A stretch of 64,000 nt of DNA from GCA-002733465 sp965230525 (GTDB lineage: Bacteria > Pseudomonadota > Gammaproteobacteria > Enterobacterales > Kangiellaceae), in the NCBI GenBank assembly GCA_965230525.1, contig OZ246008.1, positions 2,604,001-2,668,000 on the forward strand. Reading direction: 5' to 3'. Positions 34,135-43,107 of the stretch are shown here, in pieces. The first letter of the stretch is position 1. Each line of letters opens with the position of its first letter. Made by a program: the position numbers and the translations under genes. The notes beneath the pieces were generated by a model. That model was not told where the DNA came from. It saw only the letters and a program-made list of their open reading frames with translations, and did not search any database.

Positions 34135-36356
34135 ATTGCCTCCGTTTCCATTCTTTGGCTTATTACTAAGAAACCACCTTTTACAAGGTCTTGCAAGACA
34201 GGAATTAGATGTTGCACAGGGATTTTAGCTTTATTTGACCAAAACTCAACATTCTGAGGATTAGAGATATGTCTACCCATTTCATCTAGCATCATAACAA
34301 TCCAAACATGAGAGTCGGGGATTTCTACTCTACAAAGCTGCTCTCCATTGCATACCAGTGCTAAAGCTGTTTTACCTTCATCTTCTGTTAGGGGGTTCAA
34401 GATTTCGCAATCGTCGGGTATGTTAATAATAGTAGTTTCTCCTACCACACGCCCTTCACTAGAATTGATTCCACGCACTAACTCTTCTAAATTAGACCAG
34501 TCGGTTGAATTGATTTTTGGGTAATGTTCCTGTGTGGAATGATCATCATGAATCATAAAGTTTTTAGGGGATAAACAAAATTTTTCGAATATCATAACGC
34601 ACATCGTTTCGAGTAGTTCCCAAGCATAATGGCTACTCTTAGTGTTTTGTTTTTGAGAGTTTATGTAAAGTTGTTTGAGAGGGGCTATTTTTTCTTTTGA
34701 AAGTTCACAACTTTCACTATATTTAGCCATAAACTCGGAAAAAATATTTCGGCAAGCTCCAACAGCAAAATCCGAAATAGTGGTATTGTCTGTTGTAACA
34801 AAAAATGGAACTTTAGGGTGTTCATGGTTATAAGCGATATCTAACTCGTCTGCACTCCGTCTCAGAATATTCTTGTTCCAAAATAGCTCACTGTGTAATT
34901 CTTCTGGAAGTTCGCATAAAAACTCTACCAATCGGTGATCAAGAAAAGGTACACGAGACTCTATTCCGAAAAAGGAGCTTGTTCTGTCCTCATGCCATAA
35001 GTTGAAGTGCTGCAGTTGGTACGAGAATCTGAGCATTCTTTCTTTGTAGGCTCCTAGGTCATGATCATTCGAATGAGTTGGCTTAACTGTGTTAATAAAT
35101 CTATTTGGAATTTGCTTTTCTCTTGCTAAGCTGTCTCGATTATGTTTTTTTACCGATTGTTCAACGTACTCTTCCCAATTCGAGAAGGGTGAGCCTAAAT
35201 AGCTTGAGTATCCGCCAGCGAATTCATCCGCGCCTTGACCGAGTATGATTACTTTTAAATTTGGAACAATTGCTCTGGCTGAGCGATGTAGTTCTGACTT
35301 GAAGTACCACTCTAAGTCAAATCGCGGAGATTCCATCATAAAAACCATTTTTTCTAATTGCGATAAGTCAAACTGATTGAGCATTTCTGGCAGACTAAAT
35401 AAAATGGGGTGGAAGTTAAGGCCATTTTGGGCACAAACTTCTCTAGCTTTATCTACGTCGCCCGATTCGTACGTCGCTTTTTCAACGACTGTAAAACAAT
35501 GTATATTTTTTGTGTTCCTAGCTGCTAGCGCAGCTAGTACAGATGAGTCTAAACCGCCACTCAAAAACAAGCCTACAGGTACATCGGACATTAGTCTCTT
35601 TGTTAAAGAGTCTTCGATAAGATTCTTATAAGAATTTATGGCAGACTTAGCTGAAATTTTATTACTTATACGCAAGCGATCTCTAATATCCCAATATCTG
35701 CGAATAACTAATTTGTTTTTAGACTCTAATGAAAACTTGGCGAAACTTCCCGCTGGAAAGTGATTCACACCATTCACATAACTCGGTACTTCTTCACAGT
35801 CTTGTAATCCTACTGTTTGTAATTGGCTCCAGTTAATCTCTCTGGGACAGGATGGATGCATCAAAATAGCTTTAAGTTCGGAACCGAATATTAATCCATT
35901 TTGTGTATGGCTGTAATAGAGTGGTTTTATTCCAAGTCTATCTCTAGCAATAATCAATTCATTGTTTCGCGAGTCCCAAATACTGATAGCAAACATACCA
36001 TTCAATTTTTCAAAACAGCTTTCCCCAAATTTAAGGTAAAGATGCAGGACTACTTCTGAGTCTGAATTGGACTGGAAGTTACTATCTTCAAAATATTCTT
36101 GCTTGAGCTCAAGGTAGTTATAAATTTCTCCGTTTACTGCAACAAATACCGTTTTTTGCTCATTCCATATCGGCTGCGATCCTTTCTCCAAATCAATAAT
36201 GGCAAGTCGTCGAAACACGAACGAAATGAAATCACTTTCGTATAAGCTTTCTTCGTCTGGCCCCCTGAATTGAAGCATGTCTCCCATTGCTTTAATATAA
36301 TTACTAGAATGCATTTCAGGATGTGTGAAACTAACGATTCCTGCAAATCCGCACAT
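34131..36356 (-). CDS. Asparagine-synthase-like amidotransferase with C-terminal extension
   Basis: A 741-residue protein with an N-terminal Ntn-glutaminase domain (nucleophile Cys2 in MCGFAGIV, with RGPDEES, RRLAIIDL, NGEIYNY) and a synthetase domain with P-loop LFLSGGLDSSVLAAL and ILGQGADEFAGGY, as in AsnB. It is longer than E. coli AsnB (554) because of about 120 extra C-terminal residues that look like a winged-helix-type domain (VQHLIPVLQDLVKGGFLV). It likely uses Gln and ATP to amidate or ligate a carboxyl substrate; asparagine itself is not proven. It lies between pilC and the 99-aa gene/pilD. Confidence 0.85.
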   Translation of the reverse strand: MCGFAGIVSFTHPEMHSSNYIKAMGDMLQFRGPDEESLYESDFISFVFRRLAIIDLEKGSQPIWNEQKTVFVAVNGEIYNYLELKQEYFEDSNFQSNSDSEVVLHLYLKFGESCFEKLNGMFAISIWDSRNNELIIARDRLGIKPLYYSHTQNGLIFGSELKAILMHPSCPREINWSQLQTVGLQDCEEVPSYVNGVNHFPAGSFAKFSLESKNKLVIRRYWDIRDRLRISNKISAKSAINSYKNLIEDSLTKRLMSDVPVGLFLSGGLDSSVLAALAARNTKNIHCFTVVEKATYESGDVDKAREVCAQNGLNFHPILFSLPEMLNQFDLSQLEKMVFMMESPRFDLEWYFKSELHRSARAIVPNLKVIILGQGADEFAGGYSSYLGSPFSNWEEYVEQSVKKHNRDSLAREKQIPNRFINTVKPTHSNDHDLGAYKERMLRFSYQLQHFNLWHEDRTSSFFGIESRVPFLDHRLVEFLCELPEELHSELFWNKNILRRSADELDIAYNHEHPKVPFFVTTDNTTISDFAVGACRNIFSEFMAKYSESCELSKEKIAPLKQLYINSQKQNTKSSHYAWELLETMCVMIFEKFCLSPKNFMIHDDHSTQEHYPKINSTDWSNLEELVRGINSSEGRVVGETTIINIPDDCEILNPLTEDEGKTALALVCNGEQLCRVEIPDSHVWIVMMLDEMGRHISNPQNVEFWSNKAKIPVQHLIPVLQDLVKGGFLVISQRMETEAI

Positions 36357-36392
36357 TGAGGTTTCCCCGAGGCTAACACTAATTAACTAGGT

Positions 36393-36422
36393 CTTCTAGC
36401 GTGCGAATTCGCAAGCTAGAAG
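36393..36422. repeat. 30-nt near-perfect palindrome
   Basis: CTTCTAGC and GCTAGAAG frame a TGCGAATTCGCA core, with a single non-pairing position on each side of the core. It lies 37 nt upstream of the asparagine-synthase start. It could be a repressor operator, a terminator-type hairpin or a scar of integration. No T tract follows. Confidence 0.7.
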
Positions 36423-36442
36423 TTTCGTTAAAGGAAGGTAAC

Positions 36443-36486
36443 GTGCTCGCGCTAATCCCGAAGTTTCTAGAAGGGGAAGCGAGCAC
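36443..36486. repeat. Second inverted repeat beside pilC 3' end
   Basis: GTGCTCGC (36443-36450) pairs with GCGAGCAC (36479-36486) around a 28-nt loop, 9 nt from the pilC stop. With the neighbouring palindrome it makes the 138-nt spacer highly structured. It may protect or end the pilABC transcript. Confidence 0.6.
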
Positions 36487-36494
36487 ATAGAAAG

Positions 36495-37769
36495 TTAAAC
36501 GACTTGACCCATTTGGAATATTGGTAAATACATTGCAATTATGAGACCGCCGACAAGTACGCCTAATACTGACATAATCAATGGTTCAATTAGAGCACTT
36601 AACCCGTCAACGGCGTCATCTACTTGTTGCTCGTATATGTCTGCCACTTTGCTGAGCATTGAGTCTATAGACCCTGACTCCTCGCCGATGGCAATCATTT
36701 GAATTACCATATTTGGAAAAATACCAGTTGATTGCATTGCCATATTCATTTGCATACCCGTTGTCACATCATCCCTTATCTTAAAAATTGCATCCCTGTA
36801 CAGGGCATTGCCTGATGCTCCTGCTGCTGAGTCAAGAGCTTCAACTAAAGGGACACCCGCAGCAAACGTTGTTGAAAGCGTCCTTGTGAATCGTGCAATT
36901 GCCGATTTATGCAAAATCTCTCCTATTACCGGAGCTTTTAAGAGTGCTTTGTCCTGCCTATCTCTCATATTCTTTGAGCGTTCTAGCGTTTTCTTGTAAG
37001 TAAAAAAGAAGGCTATCGCACCAAATAAGAACATCCACCAGTAAGCTACCATAAAGTCTGAAATAGAAATGACAAAAAGAGTAAATGCTGGAAGATCTGC
37101 TCCAAATCCCTGAAAAATATCTCGGAACTGTGGAACAACCTTAACTAACAAAATTGATGTAACAATTATGGCAATAACTACAACAGCTATTGGGTAATTA
37201 AGAGCCTTTTTTATCTTAGATTTTAAAGCCTCTGTTTTCTCTTTATAAGTTGCTATTCTATCTAACATTCCCTCTAGCGAGCCTGATTGCTCACCTGCAT
37301 CAACGAGATCACAGAACAAGTCGTCAAACTCTTTCGGATGTTTTCTTAGAGAATCGGCCATAGTTTGCCCTGATTCGATATCTGCTTTTACACTAAGTAA
37401 CAAATCCTGTACTGTTTGTTTTTCATGACCTCTTCCAATAATATCGAAAGATTGGACCAAAGGTACTCCAGCCTTCATCATTGTTGCTATTTGGCGGGAA
37501 AACATTGCAACGTCTGCAGGAGTAATTGGCTTGCCTTGCCCACCACCAAATAATGGCTGAGCTATTTTATTTACTTTAAGCGGACTAATACCTTGTTTTC
37601 TAAGTTGTGCTTTTATAATAGCCGGAGACTCGGCAGTCATCTCACCTTTTATTCTCTGACCTTTTTTATCGGCACCTTCCCATTTGAAATTGAATTGTTT
37701 CGGAGCTTTAGCTGCTTTCGTTTTTTTTCCTGCAGTTGCTCGGGAGCTTTTCATTGTTTGAACAGCCAT
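36495..37769 (-). CDS. pilC: Type IV pilus inner-membrane platform protein
   Basis: A 424-residue GspF-family protein that forms the pilus assembly platform. It has two GspF repeats (each with a cytoplasmic helical part, for example QIATMMKAGVPLVQSFDIIG and RTLSTTFAAGVPLVEALDSAAG) and three membrane segments. The N-terminus is Lys/Ala-rich. AAGG 7 nt before the ATG supports the start. It follows pilB by 38 nt and is separated from pilD by the asparagine-synthase-like unit. Confidence 0.95.
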   Translation of the reverse strand: MAVQTMKSSRATAGKKTKAAKAPKQFNFKWEGADKKGQRIKGEMTAESPAIIKAQLRKQGISPLKVNKIAQPLFGGGQGKPITPADVAMFSRQIATMMKAGVPLVQSFDIIGRGHEKQTVQDLLLSVKADIESGQTMADSLRKHPKEFDDLFCDLVDAGEQSGSLEGMLDRIATYKEKTEALKSKIKKALNYPIAVVVIAIIVTSILLVKVVPQFRDIFQGFGADLPAFTLFVISISDFMVAYWWMFLFGAIAFFFTYKKTLERSKNMRDRQDKALLKAPVIGEILHKSAIARFTRTLSTTFAAGVPLVEALDSAAGASGNALYRDAIFKIRDDVTTGMQMNMAMQSTGIFPNMVIQMIAIGEESGSIDSMLSKVADIYEQQVDDAVDGLSALIEPLIMSVLGVLVGGLIIAMYLPIFQMGQVV

Positions 37770-37807
37770 ATTTTTACCTTTAATTAATTAGGTTTCGATA
37801 GAGAAAG

Positions 37808-39526
37808 TTAATGTTGGGTCACTCGGCTTACTTCAGCGAGGGAGGTTACCCCTTGCATTACCTTTAGTAGAGCTGAACGGTGTAAATCATTCACCCCTTC
37901 TTTTTTCGCTTGAGTAGCTATATCTAGGGCATTTCCACCTTCCATCAGAATTTGACCAATTTTTTTTGAAAACTTCATTACTTGATAAACTCCGACTCTT
38001 CCTTTATAGCCGTTGGTACATTTATCACAACCGACTGGTTCAAATATTTCGAAAGTATCCAGTTCATTTTCAAAAAATCCGGCTTCTAAGAGCGCTTCTT
38101 TGGGAACATCTGACTCTTTCTTACAGTTTTCGCACAACCTTCTCGCAAGTCGTTGCGCAATCACTAAGTTCACACTGGTTGCGATATTAAATGCAGGCAC
38201 GCCCATATTTACCATTCGCGTGATCGTTTCTGGTGCACTATTGGTATGCAATGTTGACAAAACTAAGTGCCCTGTTTGGGCCGCCTTTATGGCTATTTCA
38301 GCGGTCTCTAAATCACGAATTTCCCCAACTAACACGACATCCGGGTCTTGTCTTAGGAAAGAACGAAGTGCGGACGCAAATGTAAGTCCTTGTTTGGGGT
38401 TTACATTAACTTGATTTACGCCTTCCAAATTTATTTCCACAGGATCTTCTGCAGTCGAAATATTCGTTTCAACAGTATTGATTATATTGACCGCTGTATA
38501 TAAAGACACTGTTTTACCGCTACCGGTAGGACCGGTAACCAACACCATTCCTTGTGGTTTATGAATGGCTTCCATAAAGAGCTCTTTTTGGTCTTCTTCA
38601 TAACCTAATACATCAATTCCTAGTTGGGCACTCGTTGGATCTAAGATCCGCATTACTATTTTTTCACCGAAAAGAGTTGGGAGAGTACTAACACGAAAAT
38701 CAATTGCTTTAGTTTTCGAAAGCTTGAGTTTTATTCGTCCATCTTGTGGCATTCTCTTTTCAGATATGTCTAGTTTTGACATGACTTTTAAGCGTGCCGC
38801 AATCCGTGTTGCAAGGTTTATAGGCGGGCTCGCAACTTCAGCAAGTATTCCGTCAATTCGAAACCTTACTCGATACCTTTTTTCGTATGGTTCAAAGTGT
38901 AGGTCTGAAGCTCCTTTTTTTATGGCATCTAACAAGATTTTGTTAACAAATCGGACAATTGGGGCTTCATCAGCTCCCGATTCATCGTCGTCAGTGCCAC
39001 CATCGTCGTCAACAGTCTCTAGATCAAGATCTTCAAAGTCGCCGTCTTCGAAGTTTCCCATATCGGCATTTTCTTTTTCATCGATTATCTTATCTATGAG
39101 CTGAGCAAGAGCTACTTCCTCAATTAGAACTGCCTCAGTTGTTAAACCAGAATGAAACTTGAATTCATCTAAAGCTGCTAAGTTGGTTGGATCAGAAACG
39201 CCTACGTATAGTCTTTTTCCTCGTTTAAATAAAGGAACCGCATGATGCTTCTTTATTAAAGTCTCACTGACATGCTTGGCCGCGACGTGTTCATAATCGA
39301 TAGCGTTTACATCAAATAGAGGAACTCCGAACTCTTCAGAAGCGGATATCGCAATCGTACGAGAGTCAGCGAAGTTGTTCTCTACAAGGTAGGGTACAAG
39401 ATTAACTTTATTCTTCTGCGCACTCGTTACCGCATCTAAGGCAGTTGATTCATCAAGCAATCCATCAAGGATCAATTTCCTTGCTAGCCCGCTTAGTACA
39501 ACATTTGAGTTGGAAACCGTAGTCAT
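37808..39526 (-). CDS. pilB: Type IV pilus extension ATPase
   Basis: A 572-residue GspE-family motor ATPase. The Walker A motif is GPTGSGKTVSL, with the Asp box RQDPDVVLVGEIRD, His box TAQTGHLVLSTLHTN, and two CxxC pairs for a zinc site (CENC, CDKC). The N-terminal GSPII_E domain may bind c-di-GMP in some relatives; an acidic stretch (about residues 155-187) is seen. GAGAG upstream of the ATG. It would drive polymerisation of PilA through PilC. Confidence 0.96.
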   Translation of the reverse strand: MTTVSNSNVVLSGLARKLILDGLLDESTALDAVTSAQKNKVNLVPYLVENNFADSRTIAISASEEFGVPLFDVNAIDYEHVAAKHVSETLIKKHHAVPLFKRGKRLYVGVSDPTNLAALDEFKFHSGLTTEAVLIEEVALAQLIDKIIDEKENADMGNFEDGDFEDLDLETVDDDGGTDDDESGADEAPIVRFVNKILLDAIKKGASDLHFEPYEKRYRVRFRIDGILAEVASPPINLATRIAARLKVMSKLDISEKRMPQDGRIKLKLSKTKAIDFRVSTLPTLFGEKIVMRILDPTSAQLGIDVLGYEEDQKELFMEAIHKPQGMVLVTGPTGSGKTVSLYTAVNIINTVETNISTAEDPVEINLEGVNQVNVNPKQGLTFASALRSFLRQDPDVVLVGEIRDLETAEIAIKAAQTGHLVLSTLHTNSAPETITRMVNMGVPAFNIATSVNLVIAQRLARRLCENCKKESDVPKEALLEAGFFENELDTFEIFEPVGCDKCTNGYKGRVGVYQVMKFSKKIGQILMEGGNALDIATQAKKEGVNDLHRSALLKVMQGVTSLAEVSRVTQH

Positions 39527-39911
39527 TTTTTATCTCTCGAATCTGGTTATACTTAGTTTAGCCTAGAATCGTTTTGATTGCGTAAATTTGGCTATACACA
39601 AATAGCTCTAAATTGAGAACTAATAATCAACTAGAAAAAACTAAGGACTAACTATAAGTTTCCCACATAAGTTTTTGAAAAACAATATAATATATCAGAA
39701 GCGAGCTTTCGCTTTTGTGGCCCTTTTTAATTGGCAAAGAACATTGAAAGGTTAATAATGTTAGTAATTTTCAAAAAGGGAGCGAGTAGAAATATTAAAG
39801 CTTGAATTATTATGGAATTACTAGCGTTTATTCGCTGTATTTCTTAGTTCAGATAAAAAAAGCCTCCAGTCTCGAAAGACTAAAGGCTTTAGACAATCTG
39901 AGAACTGGATG
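39527..39911. other. pilA-pilB spacer
   Basis: This 385-nt AT-rich spacer contains the pilA terminator near 39855-39889, and a short AAGCGA/TCGCTT hairpin near 39700. No gene is supported. Any pilB promoter is not clear; there are several TA-rich -10-like sequences. Confidence 0.45.
39855..39889 (-). terminator. pilA intrinsic terminator
   Basis: On the minus strand a 13-bp stem (39889-39877 with 39872-39860, two G-U pairs) is capped by a UUCG tetraloop and followed by a run of T (complement of 39855-39859). It lies 22 nt after the pilA stop and will isolate pilA as a highly expressed single-gene transcript. Confidence 0.9.
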
Positions 39912-40325
39912 TTATCTACATTGAGCTGGAACGTATGCTTCGTTACCTGCAGTAGTAGTACATGTCCAAGTAGTACCAACTCCAACCGCTGCGCCAGGTG
40001 TAGGAGTTAAAACGATATCAATTGGGTCAGGAGCACCGCCGCCAACACCGTGTGTAACATTCGCTGTAAGTACGCCTGCTGCACAAGTAAGTGCTGTCAA
40101 CCCAGTTGTTGCATCTGTTACGCCTGCACATAGATTAGCAACATTGTTTGCGATATTTTCCGAAACTGTAGCTTTATTACCACTAGCTATTACAACGCCT
40201 TCAGATACTTTCGCTCTGATGGTGTAATCTTGGTATGCTGGTAATGCGATAGCAGCAAGAATCCCGATAATCGCAACAACGATCATCAATTCGATTAATG
40301 TGAAACCTGATTGTACTTTTTTCAT
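39912..40325 (-). CDS. pilA: Type IVa major pilin
   Basis: A 137-residue prepilin. The short leader MKKVQSG is cut by PilD before Phe, giving the classic FTLIELMIVVAIIGILAAIALPAYQ N-terminus with Glu5. The globular part has four cysteines; the last pair (WTCTTTAGNEAYVPAQC) forms the C-terminal disulfide loop typical of type IVa pilins. Short Gly/Ala/Pro-rich segments (GVGGGAPDP) fall in surface loops. Expressed from a sigma-54 promoter about 135 nt upstream and ended by its own terminator. Confidence 0.96.
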   Translation of the reverse strand: MKKVQSGFTLIELMIVVAIIGILAAIALPAYQDYTIRAKVSEGVVIASGNKATVSENIANNVANLCAGVTDATTGLTALTCAAGVLTANVTHGVGGGAPDPIDIVLTPTPGAAVGVGTTWTCTTTAGNEAYVPAQCR

Positions 40326-40965
40326 AGTTTAAAACCTCAGTTTATTTAGATTTGAATATTAAAGACAATTTTCCTGTGTGTTTTAGAAAACTTGCTTACT
40401 CAAAATAAAAAGTAGACCATTTTTCTAAAACATCAAGAGAATATGTTACGACTTATGATAAAGCAACCAGCGTGCCAAATTGTCAAACCAGACTGAAATA
40501 ACACAGTATTAAGGATTCTATTTCTTGTTGCTTCCGTAAAATAATTCATTAAAAACAATAAGATAGCTTCAGTTTTCACTGTTGGAGCTGCATTGGCGGG
40601 GCTGTGTAACCTTTGATACTAAAACTTTAATAATTGAAATAGAGCGAGTTTATTTAAAACAAACTGACAATTTACGTCACACAAACGCGATATATGTCAC
40701 ATTTTGTTGCTATGAAAATGGCTATTTATGCTTTCAAAGTAATTAGATTAGGTGCTGCTTATTAAGCCCACTTACACATTAAACTATGCGAGTGGCCTCT
40801 GATCTTGGTGGGATCAGCAGTTTACTTTGCTACGTTTTAATTTAGATGTTTTACACATACCTCTTCTAACTAATCAAACCCTGCATAATTGAGTAAGCTC
40901 TAGGGTTACATATTATCGAATTTTTAACATTTTCATTTGCGACAACGAGAATACAAACGCGCGGG
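40326..40965. other. Long pilA upstream region
   Basis: This 640-nt spacer upstream of pilA holds a sigma-54 promoter (40461-40478). On the minus strand there are several TGTC or TGTGAC-like sequences near 40660-40710, which could be activator (PilR-type) sites at a suitable enhancer distance, but this is weak. No gene is supported; no tfpX terminator was identified. Confidence 0.45.
40461..40478 (-). promoter_or_regulatory. Sigma-54 promoter of pilA
   Basis: On the minus strand TTGGCAC (-24) and TTGCT (-12) are separated by 5 nt (GCTGG), giving the exact sigma-54 spacing of GG and GC. pilA is sigma-54/PilSR controlled in Pseudomonas and many relatives, so the assignment is strong. The leader would be about 120 nt. 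Confidence 0.9.
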
Positions 40966-41709
40966 TTAGCTCCTCCAAGGGTCCAAATCTAGATACTGCA
41001 AAAACCTACCGGTAGATTTCTCTAAAATAATGACTTTACTTTCGTATGTACTGCTTTGGAGAGGGAATGCCATTAAGCTATCAAAATTTTCATGTTTGCG
41101 TTTTAACTTCTCTAGCACTTCTTTTGATTCTTCGCCTGTAAATTGTGACTTATCTAAATCAAGAGCCTGAGATTCAATTTTATTTAAGTGCTCTGAGATG
41201 GGAAAGTGGCGTTTTGGTTCTGTTTTGATATTTATACCATTTAAGACTAGGTTTGATCGTTCTTCATCGGATTGGGCCGGCTGCACATAAGTCAAAACCG
41301 GAAAAACTAACTGATTTTCGCCAAAGCGATTTGGAGGTATGTTTTGGAAGACTTTTTCAGAGGCCAACACAGTTTCAAATCTGTCGATAACGAAAGCTAA
41401 TGCAACAGGCCTTTGGTTATAAATGGTGTAACCTCCATAAACTAGAGCTGCTATTTGTAAAAAACCAATGATTGCGAGATCGAGCTTAAGTCTCTTTTTG
41501 TTTTGTTCATAAATGATGAAGGTGAGTAATGGTCCTAGTACAGCATCCACGGGGATCAGTATATTTAGGCCTTGCCAAACATTTTCTATCTCGAATAATG
41601 GACCTGGAAACCATACAAATTTGACTATAGCAACAAAAAGTAATAGAACGAAAGCACTAGCCATTAAGTGAATTAAAAAAGCTTTTGTCTTGAGTTTTAG
41701 TGAGCTCAT
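40966..41709 (-). CDS. TfpX/TfpZ-family type IV pilin accessory protein
   Basis: A 247-residue membrane protein with about three N-terminal membrane helices (WFPGPLFEIENVWQGLNILIPVDAVLGPLLTFIIY is family-typical) and a large periplasmic C-terminal domain. TfpX/TfpZ proteins are encoded beside pilA and affect pilin assembly or surface display, possibly in a pilin-allele-specific manner. GAGG 7 nt upstream supports the ATG. Situated upstream of pilA on the same strand and after nadC. Confidence 0.85.
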   Translation of the reverse strand: MSSLKLKTKAFLIHLMASAFVLLLFVAIVKFVWFPGPLFEIENVWQGLNILIPVDAVLGPLLTFIIYEQNKKRLKLDLAIIGFLQIAALVYGGYTIYNQRPVALAFVIDRFETVLASEKVFQNIPPNRFGENQLVFPVLTYVQPAQSDEERSNLVLNGINIKTEPKRHFPISEHLNKIESQALDLDKSQFTGEESKEVLEKLKRKHENFDSLMAFPLQSSTYESKVIILEKSTGRFLQYLDLDPWRS

Positions 41710-41835
41710 TTAACTACCTCTAATTAAAAATAGGTGCGGTTATATTCTAAGATTAAAAAATATCCCTAGCGTCTAAATTCCAATATTTAAACTTAAACGG
41801 TCGTAATTCTAGTCAATTCTTTAATAAATTTAAAA

Positions 41836-42711
41836 CTAAATTATCAAGTTTATTCTGAGTGACAAATCAATCGCAAGTATATTTTTAGTTAGCCCTCCGA
41901 CAGAAATGAAATCGATACCGGTGGCTGCAATCTGGGAGATTGTTTGAATATTAATGTTTCCCGATGCCTCCAATTTTATATTGGGTGAAAGTGATTGAAC
42001 AAGCTCTCTTGCATGTTTGAGATCTTGAATATTAAAATTATCAAGCATGATAATATCAGCGCCGCCTTCAATAGCTTGTTCCAGCTCATCAATTGATTCC
42101 ACTTCGATTTCAACTAGTTTGCCTGGGTGTAATGCTTTGGCTTTGCTCAGGGATTGACTGATGCCACCGCACGCCATGATGTGATTTTCTTTGATTAAGT
42201 AAGCATCGTGCAGGCCTAATCGATGGTTTTGGCCGCCGCCGCATTGTACTGCGTATTTCTGGCCATATCGCATGCCAGGAATCGTTTTACGAGTGTCGAG
42301 CAACCGGCATTGAGTATGTTTTATTAAGGTGACATACTGCTGGGTTAGGGTCGCGGTGGCTGATAATGATTGGATAAAGTTAAGTGCTGCACGTTCGCCA
42401 GTTAAAAGCTTTCGCGCATTTCCACTAATTTTGCACAGAGTTGCATTGGGTTCCAATAAGTCGCCGTCGCTGACGAGCCAATCGACTTTAACGTCATCAC
42501 CTAGCAATTCAAAAATCTTGTTGAGCCAAGCTACACCGCAAACAATCATGCTTTCGCGGGTGATCAGTGTCGCGGTCGCTTGGGTATCTTCAGGAATCAA
42601 GTCCGCGGTAATATCTTGTCCCTGTGGTGAGTTTAGATCTTCCGCCAATGCGATCTTGCACATTTGCTCAATTTCCTGAGCGAGTGCAGCGTCAAATTCT
42701 TGTTTGTTCAA
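41836..42711 (-). CDS. nadC: Nicotinate-nucleotide pyrophosphorylase (carboxylating)
   Basis: Converts quinolinate and PRPP to nicotinate mononucleotide, CO2 and PPi in NAD synthesis. The 291-residue product matches E. coli NadC (297), with EDLNSPQGQDITADLIP, the catalytic ERAALNFIQSLSATAT, RKTIPGMR, HRLGLHDAYLIKENHI and EVESIDEL. It is next to pilA in many gammaproteobacteria, with ampD beyond; the same order is seen here. Divergent from the DUF1631 gene. Confidence 0.96.
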   Translation of the reverse strand: MNKQEFDAALAQEIEQMCKIALAEDLNSPQGQDITADLIPEDTQATATLITRESMIVCGVAWLNKIFELLGDDVKVDWLVSDGDLLEPNATLCKISGNARKLLTGERAALNFIQSLSATATLTQQYVTLIKHTQCRLLDTRKTIPGMRYGQKYAVQCGGGQNHRLGLHDAYLIKENHIMACGGISQSLSKAKALHPGKLVEIEVESIDELEQAIEGGADIIMLDNFNIQDLKHARELVQSLSPNIKLEASGNINIQTISQIAATGIDFISVGGLTKNILAIDLSLRINLII

Positions 42712-43107
42712 TTGCCAGAGCCTTTTTGTCGATTGAAGTGTGAACTGGGCACGGATTTTATCAATATTTCACATCGAGAGATACGTTTAAGGTCTATACT
42801 TTATATTAAATCGATTGCTCAGATTTTGCTCTAAATCTCTTGGATGTATACCCTTGATAGGCCGTTTTCGACCGTTCGTCGGTGTTGTTCGAAAAGACCA
42901 GCCAAACTGAGCCCTAGTTCGCACATACCTAAAGTTTTGTGAACTATATCTTTATATAGCCAAGCACAAAAAGATGTAATTTTGCCTGATAAAAACACAC
43001 TTTTTGTTTGAGTCGAGACAGCTCATAGAAACACCCTAAAGCTTGGGCCCAAATGTTGTTCGCGAAGGATTGCTCCGTTTTAACAGTCTTTATTAGAGGT
43101 TTAATGC
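42712..43107. other. nadC / DUF1631 divergent spacer
   Basis: This 396-nt spacer has no supported gene. A 7-bp inverted repeat (TTTTCGA and TCGAAAA, about 42865-42895) and several TA-rich promoter-like sequences exist, but none is convincing. Confidence 0.4.

Noticed and set aside
34131..36356. Lasso-peptide cyclase gene
   Set aside because: Lasso cyclases are asparagine-synthase homologues, but no B-type protease or short precursor gene was found beside it, and Cys2 of an active glutaminase is present.
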